64,000 nt of DNA from an uncultured Clostridia bacterium. GTDB lineage: Bacteria > Bacillota > Clostridia > Oscillospirales > Acutalibacteraceae. Below the pieces are notes generated by a model. It worked only from the letters and a program-made list of their open reading frames with translations, was not told the DNA's origin and did no database searches. Location: positions 290,541 to 354,540 of the forward strand of contig CAMNST010000001.1 of assembly GCA_946555465.1 (NCBI GenBank). The letters run 5' to 3'. How positions within the stretch are numbered: the stretch's first letter is position 1; every line of letters starts with the position of its first letter. The position numbers and the translations under genes were made by a program. Positions 43,670 through 53,949 of this stretch are shown one piece after another.

Positions 43670-43670
43670 T

Positions 43671-43705
43671 AAAAATCCCTGAAAATTTTCAGGGATTTTT
43701 ATTTG
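43671..43705 (-). terminator. Terminator after the decarboxylase gene
   Basis: Stem AAAAATCCCTGAAAA / TTTTCAGGGATTTTT with essentially no loop, T-run on the minus strand. Confidence 0.8.
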
Positions 43706-43712
43706 CTAAATC

Positions 43713-44987
43713 TTAATCTTCAATTAATTTATCATAAAAATCGAAGCAGTCAAATGTTGCAAAATAATCTTCAGGAGTTTCAGCCCTTCTGATGAGTTGA
43801 TAAGAACCGTCGCTCTTAAGAAGAATTTCAGAACTTCTGAGTTTTCCGTTATAGTTATAACCCATTGAAAAGCCGTGGGCACCTGCATCATGAATAAAGA
43901 GATAATCTCCCATTTCAATTTGCGGAAGCATTCTGTCAATAGCAAATTTATCGCAGTTTTCACAAAGAGAACCTGTAATATCATACTTATTGCTGCACGG
44001 CTCATTTTCCTTGCCTAATACTGTGATATGATGATAAGAACCATAGATAGCAGGGCGCATAAGATTAGCGGCACAGGCATCTACGCCGACATATTCTTTG
44101 TGCGTATGCTTTTCATTGATTGCTTTTGTAACAAGACCGCCGAAAGGACCCATCATATATCTGCCGAGTTCAGTGAAAATTGCAACATCATCCATCCCTG
44201 CCGGAACAAGAATTTCTTCATAAACCTTTCTTACGCCTTCACCGATAACAAAAATATCATTTGCCTCCTGGTCGGGAGTATAAGGAATTCCGATACCGCC
44301 TGAAAGGTTAATAAATGTAATATGAACACCGAGTTTTGCTTTTAAGTCTGCAGCAAGTTCAAAAAGAACTTTTGCAAGCATAGGATAATATTCATTGGTT
44401 ACTGTATTGGAACAAAGAAAAGAATGAATGCCAAACTCTTCAACACCCTTTTCTTTCATAATTCTGAAAGCATCATAAATCTGCTCGGTAGTCATACCGT
44501 ATTTAGCATCTCCGGGATTATCCATAATATCATTTGTAATTTTGAATACTCCGCCGGGATTATAACGGCAACTCATCTTTTTAGGAAGTTTGCCGCAGGC
44601 TTTCTCAACTGCTTCAATATGTGTAATATCGTCAAGATTAATAATTCCGCCCAAATCATTGCAATACTTAAATTCTTCGATAGGAGTATCGTTGGATGAG
44701 AACATGATATCATCACCAACAGCACCGATAGCCTTGGAAAGCATAAGTTCAGGTTTTGAAGAACAATCGCATCCGCAGCCGTATTCGCGAAGAATATTGA
44801 TTAAAAACGGATTTGGTGTTGCTTTAACTGCAAAATATTCTTTGTAGCCCTTATTCCATGCAAATGCCTTTTTAAGATTTTCGGCATTTTCTCTTATTCC
44901 TTTTTCATCATAAAGATGAAACGGAGTCGGATATTGATTTGCAATTTCTTCAACTTTTTCTTTTGAAACAAATGGTGTTTTCATCAT
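43713..44987 (-). CDS. Diaminopimelate decarboxylase-family protein
   Basis: PLP enzyme of the alanine-racemase-like barrel fold, 424 residues. Schiff-base Lys in KEYFAVKATPNPFLI; FINLSGGIGIPY (phosphate-binding Gly-rich loop); ELGRYMMGPFG (substrate Arg); GSLCENCDKFA (catalytic Cys region) and HDAGAHGFSMGYNYN (C-terminal Tyr). This fits the LysA branch that makes lysine from meso-diaminopimelate, though the GIHSFLCSN segment replaces the usual 'HVGSQ', marking a divergent subfamily. ATG at 44987, only 3 bases after the EngB stop, in the tig-clpPX-lon-engB run. Alternative: an unrelated amino-acid decarboxylase. Confidence 0.8.
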   Translation of the reverse strand: MMKTPFVSKEKVEEIANQYPTPFHLYDEKGIRENAENLKKAFAWNKGYKEYFAVKATPNPFLINILREYGCGCDCSSKPELMLSKAIGAVGDDIMFSSNDTPIEEFKYCNDLGGIINLDDITHIEAVEKACGKLPKKMSCRYNPGGVFKITNDIMDNPGDAKYGMTTEQIYDAFRIMKEKGVEEFGIHSFLCSNTVTNEYYPMLAKVLFELAADLKAKLGVHITFINLSGGIGIPYTPDQEANDIFVIGEGVRKVYEEILVPAGMDDVAIFTELGRYMMGPFGGLVTKAINEKHTHKEYVGVDACAANLMRPAIYGSYHHITVLGKENEPCSNKYDITGSLCENCDKFAIDRMLPQIEMGDYLFIHDAGAHGFSMGYNYNGKLRSSEILLKSDGSYQLIRRAETPEDYFATFDCFDFYDKLIED

Positions 44988-44990
44988 ATT

Positions 44991-45584
44991 TTATAATCCT
45001 CCATCACTAATTGACTTTTCAATATAATTCTTGATACCGTTAATGCCCTGCCCCGTAACAGCAGAAAACGGAATAACCGGTACGCCTTCTGCAAAAGCAA
45101 GTTCCTGTTTTGAAAGTTTAAGCCTCTCTTCATAAGCCTTTTTCTTAAGTTTATCTGCTTTTGTCATAACGATTATGAACGGTATATCAAGTTCTCTCAT
45201 AAATGTTATCATACCTTTATCATTTTCAGTTAAAGGATGTCGCATATCAATAAGTTGAACAACAAGTGCAATATTTCTGTTCTGATTAAAATAGCCTTCC
45301 ATCAGTTCGGAAAAACGCAATAATTCCTGCTTGCTTAATTTTGCGTAACCATAACCGGGCAGGTCAACAAACTTTACCGTATCAACATCATAAAAATTAA
45401 TTGTTACTGTTTTTCCGGGAACAGAACTTACTCTTGCAAGTTGTTTTCTGTTAAACAGTTTGTTGAGCAGAGAACTTTTACCAACATTTGATTTTCCTGC
45501 AAAAACGATTTCAGGAGCATTGCTTTCGGGGAGTTGTGCTGAAAGGCCGTAAGATTTTTCAAATTCCGCTTTATTATAATTCAT
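44991..45584 (-). CDS. engB: Ribosome biogenesis GTPase EngB (YsxC)
   Basis: Essential GTPase in 50S subunit assembly, 197 residues. G motifs: GKSNVGKSSL (G1), DLPGYGYAKL (G3), MTKADK (G4) and PFSAVTGQG (G5). Directly after lon, with 7 bases between, the usual clpX-lon-engB order. GATATATG context with a weak ribosome site. Confidence 0.95.
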   Translation of the reverse strand: MNYNKAEFEKSYGLSAQLPESNAPEIVFAGKSNVGKSSLLNKLFNRKQLARVSSVPGKTVTINFYDVDTVKFVDLPGYGYAKLSKQELLRFSELMEGYFNQNRNIALVVQLIDMRHPLTENDKGMITFMRELDIPFIIVMTKADKLKKKAYEERLKLSKQELAFAEGVPVIPFSAVTGQGINGIKNYIEKSISDGGL

Positions 45585-45591
45585 ATATCAC

Positions 45592-48006
45592 CTATTGCGT
45601 TATAACTGAGCGATGTGTTTTTTCATCGGCAACAATTACCTGTTTTTCACTTTTTGTATTTTTTGAACCGATACTGCTCTCAAATGCCAAAGGCAGAATT
45701 TCATCAAAAGATGTTACGGTTATAAACTCAACTGCATATTTAACTTCATCAGAAATCTCTTCAAGATCTTTTTCGTTATCAGCAGGGATAATTACAGTAT
45801 CGCACCCTGCCTTATATGCTGCCATTGATTTTTCTTTAAGCCCCCCGATAGGAAGAGCCTTTCCTTTCAGACTTATTTCGCCTGTCATTGCAACATTTGA
45901 TTTTATCGCAACACCCGTAAGTTCACTTACAAGAGCAGTTGTAATTGCAAGACCTGCAGACGGTCCGTCTTTAGGAACTGCGCCCTCCGGAGCGTGAATA
46001 TGTATATCTTTATTCTTATAAAAATCGGTATCAATACCATAAACGGAACTTCTGGCACGCACAAAAGAAACTGCGGTTTTTGCGCTTTCTTTCATAACGT
46101 CACCAAGATTTCCCGTAAGTTCAAGTTTGCCTGTTCCGTCAAGAGCAGAAATTTCAATCGGCAGAATTGTTCCGCCAACGCTTGTCCATGCAAGACCATT
46201 TACGGTTCCTACCTGATTTTCGGCACTCACGGCTTCTTTAATATAAATCTTTTTACCAAGAATACTTTCAATATTATCTGCCGTAACTTTAAAGGTTTTC
46301 CTACCGCTTTCAAGCGCAACACTTGCTTTTCTGCAAAGGGATGCAATCATTCTTTCAAGTTTGCGAACACCTGCTTCTCTTGTATAATTTTCAATAAGAG
46401 AATAAATTGCATCGTCGCTTATTTTTAATTCCCTTGCACTGAGACTGTGTTTTGCCAGTTCTTTTTTTATTAAATGTTCTTTTGCAATATGAAACTTTTC
46501 TTAAACAGAATAAGAATTAAGTTCAATAACCTCCATACGGTCATATAAAGGTTTTGAAATTGAAGAAATATCATTGGCTGTTGTGATAAACAGAACACGG
46601 CTCAAATCAACAGGAAATTCAATATAATGGTCTGTAAAAGTGCTGTTCTGTTCAGGGTCAAGCGCTTCAAGCAAAGCAGATGACGGATCACCCTTAAAAT
46701 CATTGCCGACCTTGTCAATTTCATCAAGAAGAATAATCGGATTCATCACACCGCTTTTTATAACAGCGTCAATAATTCTTCCCGGCATTGAACCGATATA
46801 TGTTTTTCTGTGGCCTCTGATTTCTGCTTCATCATGAATACCGCCGAGAGCAACACGCACATATTTTCTGTTCATACTCTTGGCAAGCGACTTTACAACA
46901 GAGGTTTTGCCCACTCCCGGAGGGCCTGACAAACAAAGAATCTGACCTGAAAAATCAGGATTTCTTTTATATACGGCAAGCGAATCAATGATTCTATCTT
47001 TAACCTTTTCAAGCCCGTAATGTTCTTTATCAAGTATTTTTCTCGCTTTATCAAACCTGATATTATCTTTCGTATATTTACCGAAAGGAATTTCAAGGCA
47101 TTTATCAAGATAATTTCTTATAACTGTACTCTCGTGTGAACCGGAAGGCATTTTCATAAGTTTGGAACTTTCTTTTAAAAGCCTTTCTTTTACATCATCG
47201 GCACAGCCAAGAGTATTTATTTTTTCTCTGTACGCCTCCGCCTCTTCAAGCGGATTTTCAATATCACCCAAAGACTCGGAAATAACTTTCATTTCCTCGC
47301 GCAGATAGTATTCTCTTTGATTCTTATCAATCTCTTCCTGAACTTTTTCATGAATTTCCGCTTCAATTTCAAGCGTAGTATTTTCTTTTTTCAGAAGAAC
47401 AAGAAGTTTAATTAATCTTTCAAGCGGATTTAGCGTTGAAAGAACAGTTTGCTTTTCGGCATAATCAATAAATGTATTTGAACAAATAAAATCAGCAAGT
47501 TCACTGCCTTTTTCAATAGAAATTACTTTTGCAATAACTTCATTGCTAACTTTCGGCATAAGAGTTGCGTATGTTTCAAACTCTTTTCTTACAGTTCTTA
47601 TGTAAGCCTTTTCTTCATCTTCTCCGGCATTATAATCACTGTCTTTAATTGCATTAACCGCAGCACTTACAAACGGCTTAGTCTGCGTAATTCCGACTAT
47701 TACGGCACGTTCTATTCCCTCAACAACAACTCTTAAATTTTCGCTGTTCGGAATTCTGATCATTTGTTTAATATGACAAACAACACCGATATCATACATA
47801 TCATTCATACCGGGATCATCAACAGACGCATCTTTTTGGCAAACAAGAAAGATTTTCTGATTTGACTGCATTGCGGTTCTGATTGCCTCAACACTCTTTT
47901 TTCGGCCAACATCAAAATGCAGAACCATTTTAGGAAATACAACCAATCCTCTGAGAGGAATAACAGGCAGTTCCTTTATATCTTCTACTATGTTAATCTC
48001 ACTCAT
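45592..48006 (-). pseudogene. lon: Lon protease gene interrupted by an in-frame TAA
   Basis: ATP-dependent Lon protease, about 804 codons. The N-terminal substrate domain (IPLRGLVVFPKMVLHFDVGRKKSVEAI) and the AAA module (GPPGVGKTSVVKSLAKSM, ILLDEIDKVG) read without fault to TAA at 46501-46503, after NSYSV. On the same frame it resumes EKFHIAKEHLIKKELAKH and continues through the Ser-Lys protease domain (PKDGPSAGLAI, GGLKEK) to the normal stop. The TAA replaces just one codon, at about codon 502, so a single base change from GAA, CAA or AAA would restore it. It may be a nonsense mutation, a sequence error, or a rare readthrough. As written, the protein lacks its catalytic domain. Confidence 0.88.
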
Positions 48007-48069
48007 ATATAAAACCTACTTAATTGATAAACTATTATTCAAATTAGTTATATATTATATACTATAATA

Positions 48070-48103
48070 AAAAAAAAGGCAACATCTAATGCTGCCTTTT
48101 TAA
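48070..48103 (-). terminator. Terminator of clpX
   Basis: Stem AAAAAGGCA / TGCCTTTTT with inner CAT/ATG pairing and T-runs, 6 bases past the clpX stop. It separates clpX from lon. Confidence 0.75.
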
Positions 48104-48108
48104 TGTAA

Positions 48109-49389
48109 TTATGCGTTTTTAAGACTGTTTGCAGTCAGGTTTTTTGGTTCTTTGTTAGGATTTTTCAGAATTATCGGTTCATCACCGTTTTTAACGCTCT
48201 CTTCGGTTATAATAATTTTTTCAACCGTATAATCGCTCGGAACCTTAAACATCAAATCATTTAACACGGATTCAAAAACGCTGCGAAGACCTCTTGCACC
48301 TGTTTTTCTTTCAAGTGTAATATCCGCAATGGCATTGAGTGCCTCGTCTTTAAATTCAAGAACAACATCATCCATCTCAAAAAGTTTTTGATATTGTTTT
48401 AAGATTGAGTTTTTAGGTTCCTTCATAATTCTGATAAGAGCATCCTTATCAAGGTTATCAAGAACCGTAATAACAGGAATACGTCCGATAAGTTCGGGAA
48501 TCAATCCATATTTAACCAGGTCATGCTGAACAGCCTGATTAAGAATTTTTGAACTTTCAATTTTCTGAGCATCAACATCCGCACCGAAACCGAGGGATTT
48601 TCCGCCGATTCTTTTTTCAATAATTTTTTCTATACCGTCAAATGCACCGCCGCATATGAAAAGAATATTGCTTGTATCAATCTGAATAAATTCCTGCTGT
48701 GGATGTTTTCTTCCTCCTCCCGGAGGTACATTGGAAACAGTTCCCTCAAGAATTTTTAAAAGTGCCTGCTGTACGCCCTCACCGCTTACATCTCTCGTTA
48801 TGGACCGGTTTTCACTTTTGCGTGAAATTTTATCAATTTCATCAACGTAAATAATACCGCGCTGTGCTTTTTCAACATCAAAATCTGCTGCCTGAATAAG
48901 TCTGAGCAAAATATTCTCAACATCTTCACCGACATATCCCGCCTCGGTAAGAGTTGTGGCATCTGCTATTGCAAACGGAACATTAAGAATTCTTGCGAGT
49001 GTCTGTGCAAGCATTGTTTTGCCCACACCTGTAGGGCCCAAAAGCATTATATTGCTTTTCTGAAGTTCAACATCTCCGGTATTTCCGCCGCTGTAAACCC
49101 TTTTATAATGATTATATACTGCAACGGATAATGCTTTTTTCGCATCATCCTGACCAATAACGTATTCATCAAGTTTTGCCTTGATTTCCTGCGGTTTCGG
49201 AAGAACAGAATCGTCACTGACAGTATGCGGAACAGAAGGAGAACTTGCCTCACTAATCAAATCATGACAAAGTCCAACGCACTCATCACAAATAAATACT
49301 CCCGGACCTTCAATTAACTTGTGAACAACCGCCTCGGATTTTCCGCAAAAGGAACACCTGGCAATGCCCTTGCGATCATCATGTGCCAT
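48109..49389 (-). CDS. clpX: ClpX, ATPase subunit of ClpXP protease
   Basis: Unfoldase that delivers proteins to ClpP. 426 residues. N-terminal C4 zinc finger (CSFCGKSEA and CDECVGLC), Walker [13 protein letters not shown], pore loop GYVGEDVEN, Walker B YVDEIDKI, sensor region and arginine finger region ([12 protein letters not shown]), and the IGF-like ClpP-docking zone near GGKSLGFG. 14 bases after clpP. Secure. Confidence 0.97.
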   Translation of the reverse strand: MAHDDRKGIARCSFCGKSEAVVHKLIEGPGVFICDECVGLCHDLISEASSPSVPHTVSDDSVLPKPQEIKAKLDEYVIGQDDAKKALSVAVYNHYKRVYSGGNTGDVELQKSNIMLLGPTGVGKTMLAQTLARILNVPFAIADATTLTEAGYVGEDVENILLRLIQAADFDVEKAQRGIIYVDEIDKISRKSENRSITRDVSGEGVQQALLKILEGTVSNVPPGGGRKHPQQEFIQIDTSNILFICGGAFDGIEKIIEKRIGGKSLGFGADVDAQKIESSKILNQAVQHDLVKYGLIPELIGRIPVITVLDNLDKDALIRIMKEPKNSILKQYQKLFEMDDVVLEFKDEALNAIADITLERKTGARGLRSVFESVLNDLMFKVPSDYTVEKIIITEESVKNGDEPIILKNPNKEPKNLTANSLKNA

Positions 49390-49403
49390 AAAATCAACCT
49401 CAA

Positions 49404-49994
49404 TTATCTCTTATCAATAACCTTATCAATAAGCCCGTATTCAAGCGCTTCGTTTGCTGTCATCCAGTTATCTCTGTCTGTATCTCTGACAAGATCTTCA
49501 ACCGGTCTTGAACAGTTTTCTGCGAGAATTCTGTTCAGTCTTTCTTTGGTCTGAACAAGATTCTTAGCAGCAATTTCAATATCAGTGGTCTGACCTGTAA
49601 GTCCGTTGCCGCCGATCAAAGGCTGGTGAATCAGAATTGAACTGTTAGGAAGTGCAATTCTTTTGCCTTTTGTACCGCTTGAGAGAAGGAATGCGCCCAT
49701 AGAAGCAGCCATGCCCATACATATGGTTGAAACATCACATTTAATATACTGCATTGTATCATAAATAGCCAAACCGTCCGTTACCGAACCGCCGGGACTA
49801 TTGATATACAGACTGATATCTTTTTCACTGTCCTGACCTTCAAGGAAAAGAAGTTGAGCAACAACAAGCGATGCCGTTGTTGAATTCACTTCATCGGAAA
49901 GAACAATTATTCTGTCATTAAGGAGTCTGGAATAAATATCCATAGACCTTTCGCCGGCACTTGTCTGTTCAAGAACATAAGGTACCAAAGCCAT
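49404..49994 (-). CDS. clpP: ClpP protease subunit
   Basis: Serine peptidase core of the ClpXP machine, 196 residues. Catalytic Ser in [13 protein letters not shown], His in [12 protein letters not shown], Asp in DTDRDNWM (the late Asp). The ATG at 49994 has AGGTGA 5 bases upstream; an in-frame GTG at 50003 lies inside the site and is rejected. Tight tig-clpP-clpX order, so one transcript is likely. Confidence 0.97.
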   Translation of the reverse strand: MALVPYVLEQTSAGERSMDIYSRLLNDRIIVLSDEVNSTTASLVVAQLLFLEGQDSEKDISLYINSPGGSVTDGLAIYDTMQYIKCDVSTICMGMAASMGAFLLSSGTKGKRIALPNSSILIHQPLIGGNGLTGQTTDIEIAAKNLVQTKERLNRILAENCSRPVEDLVRDTDRDNWMTANEALEYGLIDKVIDKR

Positions 49995-50018
49995 ATTAAT
50001 CACCTATCCTAAATTTAA

Positions 50019-51299
50019 TTAAGCCTTTTTCGCTGAAGAAACAATAAGGTCAACAGCCTTTTTAGACTTTATATCTGATGCAATCTGTTCAGTTGGAACA
50101 GCCTTTTTAATCTGCTCGGCCTGCATCTGATACTGTTCTGCAAGTTTAGCAATTTCTGCATCAATTTCTTCTTCAGTTGCCTCAATCTTTTCAGCCTCAA
50201 CAATGGCATCAAGAGCAATAGATGCTTTAACCTGATTTTCAGCACCGCTTCTGAAAGATTCTTTGAAAGAATCCATATCCTGGCCGAGGTAAGAAAGATA
50301 TGTATTGAGATCAATACCCTGCATCTGAAGTCTGTAGCCGTAATCCTGAATCATTTCGTTGGTTCTCTGTTCAAACATACATTCAGGAACTTCACATTCC
50401 ATATTTGCAATAACTTTCTCAACAAGTTGATTTTCAAAATCAGATTTAGCCTCTGCTTCTTTCTTTTCGGAAAGTTGTTTCTTAACATCTTCTTTGAGTT
50501 CATCAAGCGTATCAAATTCTGAAACATCTTTTGCAAATTCGTCATCAAGTTCAGGCATCTCTTTTGCCTTGATTTCGTGAATTTTACATTTGAATACTGC
50601 ATCTTTTCCTGCAAGTTCTTCTGCATATTCTTCGGGGAAGGTTACATTAACATCAAATTCTTCGTCAATCTTGTGACCTGCAACCTGCTCTTCAAAGCCG
50701 GGAATAAATGAACCTGAACCAAGTTCAAGAGGATAGTTTTCACCTTTGCCGCCGTCAAATGCAACGCCGTCAACAAAACCTTCAAAATCAATTTCTGCAG
50801 TATCGCCCATCTCGGCTGCTCTGTCTTCAACAGAAATAAGACGTGAATTTCTGTCTCTCATATTTTCAAGTTCAGCAGCAACGTCTTCGTCAGTTGCTTC
50901 TGTTGGAAGCATTGTTGCCTCAAGTCCTTTATAATCGCCGAGTTTAACCTCAGGATAAACAGTAACTTTCATTTTCATTTCTACGCCTTCAGCCTTGCTC
51001 ATTACAGGAACGTCAAGATCATAAGGCTGATCAACAGTTTTAAGACCTGCTTCTTCAATAGCAGCAGAAACTGCTTCCGGATAAACTGCTTCAAGTGCAT
51101 CTTCATAAAAAGCAGCCTCGCCGTAAACTTTTTCAATCATGCCCTGTGTTGCTTTACCTTTACGGAAGCCGGGAATCTGGATGCTTTTTCTCTGTTTCAT
51201 ATAAGCGGCTTTGCAAGCCTCTGTAAATACTTCGGGTGTTACCGTAACCTCAATCTCATAAACATTTGTATCAATTTTATTAGATGATTTAAGTGCCAT
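50019..51299 (-). CDS. tig: Trigger factor
   Basis: Ribosome-associated chaperone and prolyl isomerase for newly made chains, 426 residues. Ribosome-binding signature IPGFRKGKAT, FKBP-type PPIase domain (GDTAEIDFEGFVDGVAFDGGKGENYPLELGSGSFIPGFEEQ), and the helical C-terminal domain (KADFENQLVEKV-like). ATG with AGGAGG 6 bases upstream. First gene of tig-clpP-clpX with its own promoter. Confidence 0.97.
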   Translation of the reverse strand: MALKSSNKIDTNVYEIEVTVTPEVFTEACKAAYMKQRKSIQIPGFRKGKATQGMIEKVYGEAAFYEDALEAVYPEAVSAAIEEAGLKTVDQPYDLDVPVMSKAEGVEMKMKVTVYPEVKLGDYKGLEATMLPTEATDEDVAAELENMRDRNSRLISVEDRAAEMGDTAEIDFEGFVDGVAFDGGKGENYPLELGSGSFIPGFEEQVAGHKIDEEFDVNVTFPEEYAEELAGKDAVFKCKIHEIKAKEMPELDDEFAKDVSEFDTLDELKEDVKKQLSEKKEAEAKSDFENQLVEKVIANMECEVPECMFEQRTNEMIQDYGYRLQMQGIDLNTYLSYLGQDMDSFKESFRSGAENQVKASIALDAIVEAEKIEATEEEIDAEIAKLAEQYQMQAEQIKKAVPTEQIASDIKSKKAVDLIVSSAKKA

Positions 51300-51341
51300 A
51301 ATTATGACCTCCTAACAAATTTTTCTAATCATCAAAGTGGC

Positions 51342-51370
51342 ATTATAACATATATTATTAGCAATATCAA
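51342..51370 (-). promoter_or_regulatory. tig promoter
   Basis: Minus strand TTGATA (51365-51370), 17 bases, TATAAT (51342-51347). Confidence 0.65.
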
Positions 51371-51376
51371 GTTATT

Positions 51377-52063
51377 TTAAAATTTCTTAATTAAATACGG
51401 AACAAAATTTAATCTGTCGGCAGAAATAAGTTTAAACTCTGTTTCACCTACGGTATCATCAACAGAAAACTTTGCCGCCACACCGTGAAGATGCCCATAA
51501 TAGCATTTTTTTATACCATATTCATTAAGAACTTCAAAAATTTCATCACATTTTTCATTTGTTGTTACAGGAGGATAATGAAGAAAAACAATTTTTTCAT
51601 CTCTTTTTGCACTGTTCAAAGAGGTTTTAAGGCGCATAACTTCTCTTCTAAGCACCTTTTCATCCTGCTCCTCATCAGAATCAAACATCCAACCCCTGCT
51701 GGCACAAACCGAAAAATCGTCAAAATCAAAAGAATTATTATGAATAAATGAAATTGAATTAAAACTATTTTCTTCAACAAATTTATTCATTTTGGTCAGA
51801 GTATTCCACCAATAATCATGATTACCCTTGGAAATTAACTTTTTTCCGTTTAAAGAATGAAGAAATTTAAAATCATTATAAAGTTCATCAAAATTCATGG
51901 CCCAACTTATATCGCCTGCAATAACAACATAGTCATCAGGCAAAACAAGGCTGTTCCAGTTTTTTTCTAATTTTTCTGTATAATTCTGCCATCCCTCAAA
52001 TGTATCCATAGGCTTATTTGTTCCAAAGGAAAGATGAGTATCGGCAATAGCGAAAAGTGACAT
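51377..52063 (-). CDS. Cytoplasmic metallophosphoesterase
   Basis: 228 residues, calcineurin-like fold, without a membrane segment. Metal blocks: AIADTHLSF, AGDISWAM, SKGNHDYWW, FLHYPPVT and YYGHLHGV. Similar clostridial proteins (YfmG/YsnB-like in shape) have unknown substrates. It sits between the tig promoter and the DUF1540 gene, with a GGAGAA ribosome site. Distinct from the membrane-anchored enzyme at 2593 (AGDISWAM and HYPPVT instead of GDYIND and SHFP). Confidence 0.83.
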   Translation of the reverse strand: MSLFAIADTHLSFGTNKPMDTFEGWQNYTEKLEKNWNSLVLPDDYVVIAGDISWAMNFDELYNDFKFLHSLNGKKLISKGNHDYWWNTLTKMNKFVEENSFNSISFIHNNSFDFDDFSVCASRGWMFDSDEEQDEKVLRREVMRLKTSLNSAKRDEKIVFLHYPPVTTNEKCDEIFEVLNEYGIKKCYYGHLHGVAAKFSVDDTVGETEFKLISADRLNFVPYLIKKF

Positions 52064-52125
52064 TATTTCTCCTTGTATAAAGTGCGATAAATCAAGAATA
52101 ATATTAATGAAGGGAGTGATAAAGA

Positions 52126-52296
52126 ATGGATAACGAAATCAGAGGAATCTCTTGCGAGGTTAAAAACTGCAAATTTCATGACGAAGCAAACAACTGTCAT
52201 GCAGGCCACATCAAAGTAGGCGACAAAAGTGCTACAAGCAAAACAGATACTGCCTGCGAGACATTTGAATGCTGCGACAGTTGCGAATGCAAATAA
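52126..52296 (+). CDS. DUF1540 small cysteine-rich protein
   Basis: 56 residues with ten cysteines or so: GISCEVKNCKFHDEANNCHAGHIKVG...CETFECCDSCEC. This is the DUF1540 pattern (PF07561, two C-x(5)-C-type clusters), presumably binding zinc. A strong GAAGGGAGTGAT ribosome site. Seen often in sporeforming Firmicutes and Clostridia; role unknown. Divergent from the phosphoesterase gene and convergent with thrC. Confidence 0.85.
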   Translation: MDNEIRGISCEVKNCKFHDEANNCHAGHIKVGDKSATSKTDTACETFECCDSCECK

Positions 52297-52311
52297 GCAG
52301 TAAACATCAAT

Positions 52312-52378
52312 AAAAAATACGGCTCTGTTCAGGGTAAAGATTTTGTTTCCCTATCATAACAGAGCCGTATATTTTTTA
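52312..52378. terminator. Bidirectional terminator between DUF1540 gene and thrC
   Basis: 12-bp perfect stem TACGGCTCTGTT / AACAGAGCCGTA, a longer loop with GGGTAAAG/TTTCCC pairing, and T-runs on both strands. Confidence 0.8.
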
Positions 52379-53872
52379 GAGTTCAAGAAGTTTGAATACC
52401 ATCCGGCTCATATCTTCCTTGTTGCAGACATCTGTAAATCTTACAGTTTTATCTTTAAGTGAAGCCAGCGGTGCAGGAACATCTGCCCCTGTTACACGAT
52501 TGAGTTCTCTGACCATTTCAAATTCATCAATTTCAGGTATCTCACCGTTTAAAACAGCCTTAAGCACACTTGCAGAGAATTTGTAAGGAGAAGCAGTTGA
52601 ATCAATAACAGAAGGAATATCATCTCCTGTTGTTTTTACATATTCATCATATACTTTAACCGCAACAGCAGTATGTGTATCGCAAAGATATTTGTACTTG
52701 TCAAAATGCGATTTTATAGTTTCGTCAACACGGTCTTCATTTGTATAGCCTGCATCAAACATTGTCTGAATTTCTGCAATAAGTTCATCTGATACAGTAT
52801 ATTTTCCGTCTGTAACAAGTTTATTCATAAGATCGGCAACAAGTTTGTCATCTTCACCGCTCATATGATAAAGAAGTCTTTCAAGGTTTGAGGAAATAAG
52901 AATATCCATTGACGGAGAAGTTGTTGTGTAAAAATCTCTGTTTTTATTATAAGTTCCTGTTTTAAGGAAATCTGTAAGAACATTGTTGGAGTTAGAAGCA
53001 CAAATAAGTTTCTTGATAGGAAGACCCATTTGTTTTGCATAATAGCCTGCAAGAATGTTGCCGAAGTTGCCTGTTGGAACAACAACGTTTATTTCATCAC
53101 CTGCATTAATTTTACCCATTTCAATCATATCGCAATAAGTTGAAAAATAATAAACAATCTGCGGTACAAGTCTGCCCCAGTTGATTGAGTTTGCAGAAGA
53201 AAACATCATATTCTTTTTAGCAAGTTCTTCTTTAATTTCTGCATTTGTGAAGATAGATTTAACTGCACTCTGCGCATCATCAAAATTTCCGTTGATTGCA
53301 CATACAGCAACATTTCCGCCTTCCTGAGTTGTCATCTGAAGTTTCTGCATAGGTGAAACACCGTCAACAGGATAGAATACGAGAATCTTCGTGTTTTCAA
53401 CATCTTTAAAGCCTTCAAGCGCAGCCTTGCCTGTATCACCTGATGTTGCAACAAGAATAACGATTGTTTTTCCATCGGCTGTTTTCTTTGCAGAAACAGT
53501 CATAAGATAAGGCAAAAGTTGAAGTGCCATATCTTTGAATGCACATGTAGGACCATGCCATAATTCAAGAATATTCTTATTTCCGTCAATATTAACGGTC
53601 GGTGCAATCTTGGCCGAAGAAAATTTAGCGGCAGCATAAGCACCCTCAACACAGTAATTCAATTCTTCTTCTGAAAAATCCGTTAAAAACTCTTTAAGAA
53701 CCGTTTTGGCTCTGTCAATATAGGACATATTAACCATTGAAGATACTTTTTCAAGATTAAACTGAGGAAGTTCGCAGGGAACAAAAAGACCGCCTTCTTC
53801 ACTGATTCCCTGTGCGATTGCCTGAGCGGCAGTAACTTTTATTGATTTATCTCTTGTGGATGTATAAAACAT
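52376..53872 (-). CDS. thrC: Threonine synthase
   Basis: PLP enzyme making threonine from O-phosphohomoserine. 498 residues, the longer (group 2, E. coli ThrC-like) type. Lys of GPTCAFKDMALQLLPYL binds PLP; VATSGDTGKAALEG and VVPTGNFGNILAGYYAKQMG (PLP phosphate and Gly-rich loops) are intact. The 5' leader (53873-53940) has two small hairpins (CAGTGC/GCACTG and TGCCC/GGGCA) and an AAAGGCTGGG site, but no T-box sequence. Single gene with a bidirectional terminator. Confidence 0.95.
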   Translation of the reverse strand: MFYTSTRDKSIKVTAAQAIAQGISEEGGLFVPCELPQFNLEKVSSMVNMSYIDRAKTVLKEFLTDFSEEELNYCVEGAYAAAKFSSAKIAPTVNIDGNKNILELWHGPTCAFKDMALQLLPYLMTVSAKKTADGKTIVILVATSGDTGKAALEGFKDVENTKILVFYPVDGVSPMQKLQMTTQEGGNVAVCAINGNFDDAQSAVKSIFTNAEIKEELAKKNMMFSSANSINWGRLVPQIVYYFSTYCDMIEMGKINAGDEINVVVPTGNFGNILAGYYAKQMGLPIKKLICASNSNNVLTDFLKTGTYNKNRDFYTTTSPSMDILISSNLERLLYHMSGEDDKLVADLMNKLVTDGKYTVSDELIAEIQTMFDAGYTNEDRVDETIKSHFDKYKYLCDTHTAVAVKVYDEYVKTTGDDIPSVIDSTASPYKFSASVLKAVLNGEIPEIDEFEMVRELNRVTGADVPAPLASLKDKTVRFTDVCNKEDMSRMVFKLLEL

Positions 53873-53949
53873 AATAAACCCAGCCTTTCTGCCCTAATGG
53901 GCATATGATATCAGTGCTTTGCACTGTCTCTTATTTAATCCTATTTATT

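Noticed and set aside
46351..46500. lon fragment as a start of an independent C-terminal protease gene
   Set aside because: The in-frame sequence between 46350 and 46500 has no ribosome site before the Met at 46350 and continues the normal Lon frame, so the two parts are one gene with a nonsense codon.
53873..53940. Possible T-box leader of thrC
   Set aside because: Only about 70 bases with two small hairpins; no T-box sequence or specifier stem.
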